A stretch of DNA of 64,000 nucleotides from Solea solea. Its lineage: Eukaryota; Chordata; Actinopteri; Pleuronectiformes; Soleidae. How positions within the stretch are numbered: position 1 is the first letter of the stretch; the number at the start of each line of letters is the position of its first letter. The notes under the pieces are model-generated. The model saw only the letters and a list, made by a program, of their open reading frames with translations, had not been told where the DNA came from and made no database searches. Shown here piece by piece: positions 59,176-64,000 of this stretch. The DNA lies in the NCBI RefSeq assembly GCF_958295425.1, contig NC_081144.1, forward strand, positions 4,141,739-4,205,738, written 5' to 3'. Position numbers and translations under genes: made by a program.

Positions 59176-59386
59176 CACACAGGAATCTTCAACAGCAAAA
59201 CAACGACGACAACAAACAAATGTTTTCATTTGCTTTTGCTATTGATGAAAACATGAAATAAATTATAGTCGTGAGAAGATGTAATTTTCTTCCTTTTATA
59301 ACCTTTGCCGTTCAAATTAAAATCAGATATTTGTTTCATCCGTTTATTTTTTCATTTTTAGTTGTTTTTTTTTCCCTCCTCTCACA

Positions 59387-59388
<2 letters not shown>

Positions 59389-59440
<52 letters not shown>
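59389..59440 (+). repeat. (CA)n microsatellite, about 26 units
   Basis: Near-perfect CA array preceded by an AAA interruption. Confidence 0.97.
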
Positions 59441-59443
<3 letters not shown>

Positions 59444-60715
59444 GAAAACCACTAAGCTTTAAATCACATTTAGATGGAAATGAAACCAGATGTTACAACA
59501 GGAATAGAAACTTTTAACTCAGTCATCTGTAACACATCTCCTGGATTGACAGAATGAGTTTTAGATTTAACAGCTGTGGTATATTAAGAGTGTCAGTATC
59601 TCGCAATCTACAATTAAGAAGCTTATGTTTCCGCCAAAGAATATCAATGAATGGAAAATTCAACACAGAAAAAGGTTTCACAATAAAATGTTTGGGTGAA
59701 TCATTGGATTACTTTTTAAGAACCCATGGGCCTCTAATTTACAGCGTAATGACACAATCTAGGGTTGAGCGCGACACAAAAAAAGACACAGGCCCTGAGG
59801 TTACACTGTGCATCTCCATCCCATTCATTCAGTCAGAGCACACTTTGGGAATTAAGCATAATGTCCCATTCTATTATAAGTGCACTATTCTTGTCATTCA
59901 TAAATGGAAAAAAAGCTTAATGAACTAGATGTTACTGAGGCGAAAAGGTCAGTGCTTTTAGTCTCTCAGAACAGCAGGAAGCATGTATCTATCATGTTAA
60001 CATTTCCAGGGGACAATCATTGAAGATGCACACATGTGCCGCGAATAAAATGCAACAAAAGACTCCTCTGCATAGAAAATACACTGAGTACACTGCAAAT
60101 AGTACAAGTAATGAGAATAACAACTGGAAAATTGACTAAAAACTTATGAAAGAAAATATACTGGAGGTCAAACCAAATTTGTTGCTTCAAAAAACAACAA
60201 CAACTATTTATTCATACATGAACTGAATTTAGTTAATTTAGTTTACACTCAAAACAGAATGAATCCACACTTAAAGCCATGTTGTAGTCTCACATGAAAC
60301 CACGGTGACTGAAGCAATAGCTTCTCCTGCTATAATAATGCATTTTTTTTACCTAAAGCTTGAACAACAATCATTTCCTCAAAGGGATGACCAACAACAT
60401 AATCCTGTATCCCGTAGAGACAAGGGTATAAGAAAGCTGTAACTATTGTATTATTTCCTGTGCCTGTTCTACTTGTTTTTATTCTTATACTGTGCCACTA
60501 TTGCATTTGTGTGTTTTACTAGTATTCATTCTTATTTCCCCTTGTTCTATTTTTCATTTATCAGAAATAATATCACACACTGCATGGGTACAGCAGATTT
60601 ATTGTATGCTTCTTCACACTCAAAGTTCTTCTCATCATATGACTTATTTGTAGCTGCTTCCAGACAACTGAACTCGGAAGATTCTCCTGCAAGATCCAAA
60701 GTATCCAAATCAATG

Positions 60716-61182
60716 TTAACCCTTTAACACCGAAGCCTCAAAATGTCCTGCTTGTCCTCCAAATAAGTGATTTTTGACCATTTTTCCAGAATAACTTTGA
60801 ATATGTGGCCGTTATTTAAAAATTTAAATAGATTTTAGGGGAAAAACCACTGCAGTTGTACACGAACAACAGATGTTGCATGTTAAATTAGAATTATGAG
60901 CAGTATAAAACATATTTACAATAACTCAATGTTTCAATGAGCAAAAACAGGCCAAAAAAATGGAAACTATGGACAGGCTTTTTTTCCCAAATCTCTCCTC
61001 TCTGGCGACGCTGATTCGCTGCAAGTGAAATTACAGTAATAACCGTTCACATGCAACTTCTCCGCTTTCAGAAACCTGTGGGTTTTTTTTCCGATAGCAC
61101 AAACCGATGCACACAGTACAGTAATGCAAAGTGCGCTTGTGCAAACGTGTCACCGATGATACACTCGGTGTTAAAGGGTTAA
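60716..61182 (+). mobile_element. Complete piggyBac-like MITE with TTAA duplication
   Basis: TTAA occurs at 60716-60719 and 61179-61182. Between them lie 459 bp bounded by the perfect inverted termini CCCTTTAACACCGA and TCGGTGTTAAAGGG. A TTAA target and CCCT-starting ends are the signature of the piggyBac superfamily. There is no transposase frame, so it is non-autonomous. Three further copies in the window (11008, 25644, 51078) share the internal blocks. Frames crossing its right end (61031-61312, -) are passengers. Confidence 0.93.
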
Positions 61183-61986
61183 AAGTGAGCTCATGTGAGA
61201 ATCCACCAGGACAGAGTGAATGGCCAAGTGTTCCGTTTCCTGCATTCTCAAGCCAGACTTCACCCCTTGCCTGGATCCCACAAAGATCGCTGTTGTGAAC
61301 ACGTCTCGCCAAGACAATGTCTCGTCACAGCAACAACTGTTAGACCGCAATATTGTTACTCAACAACACTTCAATGTGAATGCACCTAAAGTGAGACATT
61401 TACATTCTGCAATCCACCGACATGAGAAAGATGCACAGGAGAGTTTCTGTGAAGCATTTGCAGTAAAACACTCACACATAGCAGGCTCAGAGCCAGCATG
61501 ACACTAACTTTGAGCTGAATGTCTAATTCAGACCTGACGACAGCTTGGAAAGCTTGAGGAGTTTAAGATGGCTGGATAAGACAACATGCACTCTGACTGC
61601 TGCAGCCTATTGGCTGTTAAAGCCAGATTTAGTCTTACCTGTCAAGATATTCCAGTGGACCTGTCATTGGAGCTTCTAAGAAATGTATTCATAGTTCAGC
61701 ATTAGATGGATATGACATGCACTGTGAATTCTCACTGTGCACTTATTAAACCTGGAATGTGTCTGCATTCTTTCATTCACTGTGATATACTGTTGAGCGA
61801 CAGTTGCAAAGTTTAAGCAAGACAAGCACTATCGCATTACTATACTTAAGAATTAATTTTTTCCTCTCAATATACTACATTTCGCCCTTCGCCCATCACA
61901 GTCAACACGACCTATCCGTTTTAAAAACGTGAGGGAACACGTGTAGTTGAAACGACATCATCACTGTGTGCTTGCGGTTCCTCTAG

Positions 61987-62218
61987 TGGTATAATTGTGT
62001 CTTTTCGTGATGCATTTTTGGATCCCGCAGCACTTCTAGAAGCCACTGCAACAGCCGAATACGGAAGGATAAATCCAGCTTTAGACCTGGACACACCTGA
62101 GGCCCATCATCTTGTCATTGAAGCTTTAAATCTCCCAGTGTCTGGAAAGAATAGCAAGTCAGTGGGAAAGAAAAAGCCATGCAGCCAACAGCATGACAAC
62201 AAAGGGCCAAGTGAATGA
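61987..62218 (+). CDS. Candidate terminal coding exon, unknown gene
   Basis: I do not recognise the gene. An acceptor-like TGTGTGCTTGCGGTTCCTCTAG ends at 61986. The frame then reads GIIVSFRDAFLDPAALLEAT, ATAEYGRINPALDLDTPEAH and HLVIEALNLPVSG, ending with a basic KKK-containing tail and a TGA stop at 62216-62218. Codon choice is balanced and the sequence is non-repetitive and amphipathic, unlike the background frames. The exon would enter in phase 1. No upstream exon with a matching donor was identified; the frame at 61220-61501 (+) is a neighbour but its obvious donor (AAAGTGAGA) is in the wrong phase. It could be a last exon, an exonised or retrocopied fragment, or chance. Confidence 0.35.
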
Positions 62219-62935
62219 GTTCTGGTGAAGCTCAAATGCTGCGATTTGTGATCTCAGAAAGCTGATGGACATCCTGGGGTTTTCAAACATTCCCTTTTCT
62301 AATTTCCTCTATCCATTCTTACTTGAGTGCAGAAGCACTGTGTAATAGCAGAACAACCCTGCAGTTGTCCTATAATGATCTGCTCTCCCTGCTGTACTCT
62401 GCATGGTGCAACAAGCTTCATATTCATGATGGCGGTCATTCAAAATCAAAATCATGTGGAATTATTTTGCATTTGCTTTAATATTAAATACTTCACATTA
62501 ACTAGGGTCAGGCCTTTCCAGCCAAATGCTATTTGAAAATGTTAATGTTCTAAACCCCAGCACATGAGAGCAAATGGAAGTAATGCAGGGTTCACTGCAT
62601 GTTGAGCTAAGAGGAGCAGCTTAATTCAAAGACATTGGTTAATGTTGTCACTTCTGCAGGATCCTCTGCAAACATACATGAAGTCCACTAGCTAAATGCT
62701 TGATACTAATGCCCAGGTAGTCATGGGAGTAGAAAAAAAAATTGTTTTAATATGTAATAAATAGTCACAGTAACGATCAACTTCTTTTATAATCAAGCAA
62801 ATAATCAAATACTCATCCATAACATTAACTTTGTAAACAAAATAGTAAAAATGCCCAAAACACTGATTCCAAGAACATTCTACTACACTGCAGTTCATTA
62901 ATTAAGGAGAATTTTTTTTTTAAAAAAAAGTCCCT

Positions 62936-63010
62936 CAGCTGGACCGGGTCATGAACCTGGGTCTTTTCACTGAAAGGCAACAGTGCTAACCACTACGCCA
63001 CTGTGTGGCC
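62936..63010 (-). mobile_element. tRNA-like head fragment of the 40385-type repeat
   Basis: On the plus strand GACCGGGTCATGAACCTGGG, TCTTTTCACTGAAAGGCAAC and AGTGCTAACCACTACGCCAC correspond to the start of the 40385-40690 repeat in the same orientation. Body and tail are missing. This repeat relic should not be called as a tRNA gene. Confidence 0.75.
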
Positions 63011-64000
63011 AACTAGTGGTCAGAGGCTTAAATACAACACCAACCACTGCCAGAAAACCATTGTCAAGAATATTTCCACTTCAGAGCATAAATCCTTCAA
63101 TTAATATGAAATCAAGTTCATCGGAAGTACTTCAACCGAACATGGAGAAATCAACACAAGCATCCTCCAACAAACCTTTGGCACTTTTGTTTAGCCTCGA
63201 ATCCTCTGAAGCACAATTTCTAATGACTAACAATGGCGACACCTGGGCACTTCACATAATAACATGCACGGTACCATCGCCAAAACACACACATGACAAC
63301 TCTGCCCTCGTGGAGTCTTCTGGGAGCTCATTTTAATCACGGCATTAAACTTGTTACCACATGCACATATTAATCCATGCCAGCTTGTCCAGAAGTACAC
63401 AGGCAAAGCTTTTAAGCAAATGGCAGTTGTGTAAACTAAAATGGCAATGTTGAAAGTCAATTCAATAATAGCTGAAAGCCATTACAACATTGTCATTAAC
63501 AAGGTTGCTGGAAATGCAATTACCCCCCCTTACATTGCTCATGGCAGCAAGCAGGGAGACATTTCAATAAAATAAATAAATTATTAAATGAATTACAGGG
63601 AAAAAAAATAATGACAGCAGCACTCTCTAAAAATACAATAAGTGTTATATAATAATACAAGATGGTACAGAGAATAAATACATTTTAGTAGAGATACAGT
63701 AAAGTGCAAATGGAGATGAAGATATAAATACAAGCATGTATCCGCCTTTTAGCCCGAGCCATGAACACAAGACCACAACAGCAAAACACCGTGCAAGTCC
63801 TGACCTGCAGTAATCAATTTTATACACCCTGAAGCTGAGGGTAAAAACAAAGGCAGCAGGGAGGATGAAGCTGCAGCTATTTTTACAAAGATTAGGAGAA
63901 GTCTTTTTCTTCCCCCTGCTTCCAGTTTGTTTGCAATTGTTGAGACGTTATGTGAAGGAGGAAGAGGTCATGGCTAAATGAATGATAAGCATCACTGTCA
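63011..64000. other. No recognisable gene
   Basis: Unique-looking sequence with short A/T-runs. The frame at 62983-63336 (+) begins inside the SINE fragment and shows no domain. Confidence 0.45.

Noticed and set aside
59554..59928. 124-codon plus frame
   Set aside because: Among the longest frames, but no domain, no splice or promoter context and an AT-rich setting. Length alone is not enough in 64 kb.
62936..63010. Possible tRNA gene on the minus strand
   Set aside because: Same tRNA-like head as the full repeat at 40385-40690; no proper cloverleaf.

Overview
The window looks like chromosomal DNA from a ray-finned (percomorph-like) fish. This rests on sequence texture: about 40% G+C, stops dense in all six frames, many (CA)n/(GT)n and other microsatellites, long poly-G/poly-C runs, and fish-type SINEs, LINE ends and MITEs that I recognise by ends, tails and target-site duplications. 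No prokaryotic gene organisation is present, and I cannot fix the species.

I find no protein-coding gene I can name. The window reads as gene-poor intergenic or deep intronic sequence. Most computed open frames are short, uninterpretable, or run through microsatellites or transposon relics. A few look like possible exons of unknown genes: 499-953 (+, with a 73-bp intron-like gap and an AATAAA), 5422-5730 (-), 33063-33248 (-, terminal exon with a good acceptor) and 61987-62218 (+, terminal exon with an acceptor). All are low to moderate confidence and none is assigned a function.

The best-supported content is mobile DNA. There are four copies of a piggyBac-like MITE (11008-11298, 25644-25955, 51078-51704, 60716-61182). 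The last is complete, with TTAA duplications and matching CCCTTTAACACCGA ends. The third carries a nested tRNA-derived SINE (51401-51562) with box A, box B and a UnaL2-type tail. A hAT MITE at 54688-55086 has a perfect 8-bp duplication. A MITE with ends GGTCCAGTGT / ACACTGCACC lies at 55807-56265, and another with GTTTCCACTGC-type ends lies at 49137-49630. Nested hAT-like relics occupy 5702-6425. A LINE reverse-transcriptase C-terminal relic lies at 12857-13095 (-). tRNA-like SINE pieces lie at 4075-4312, 15606-15790, 17750-17850, 40385-40690, 43306-43413 and 62936-63010. An unnamed dispersed repeat occurs twice in the same orientation (23795-24205 and 56268-56605).

Layout: 1-7 kb holds a possible exon, a purine-rich block, a SINE and nested hAT relics. 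7-18 kb is mostly unique sequence with microsatellites, a LINE relic and a MITE relic. 18-32 kb holds microsatellites, dispersed repeat copy 1 and a G-quadruplex motif. 32-43 kb is mostly unique sequence with conserved-element-like blocks and one possible terminal exon. 43-52 kb is rich in simple repeats and MITEs. 52-64 kb has the best-preserved MITEs and a second possible terminal exon. Nothing here points to genes working together as a system. The value of the window is in its transposon archaeology and a few exon candidates that need RNA or homology evidence.
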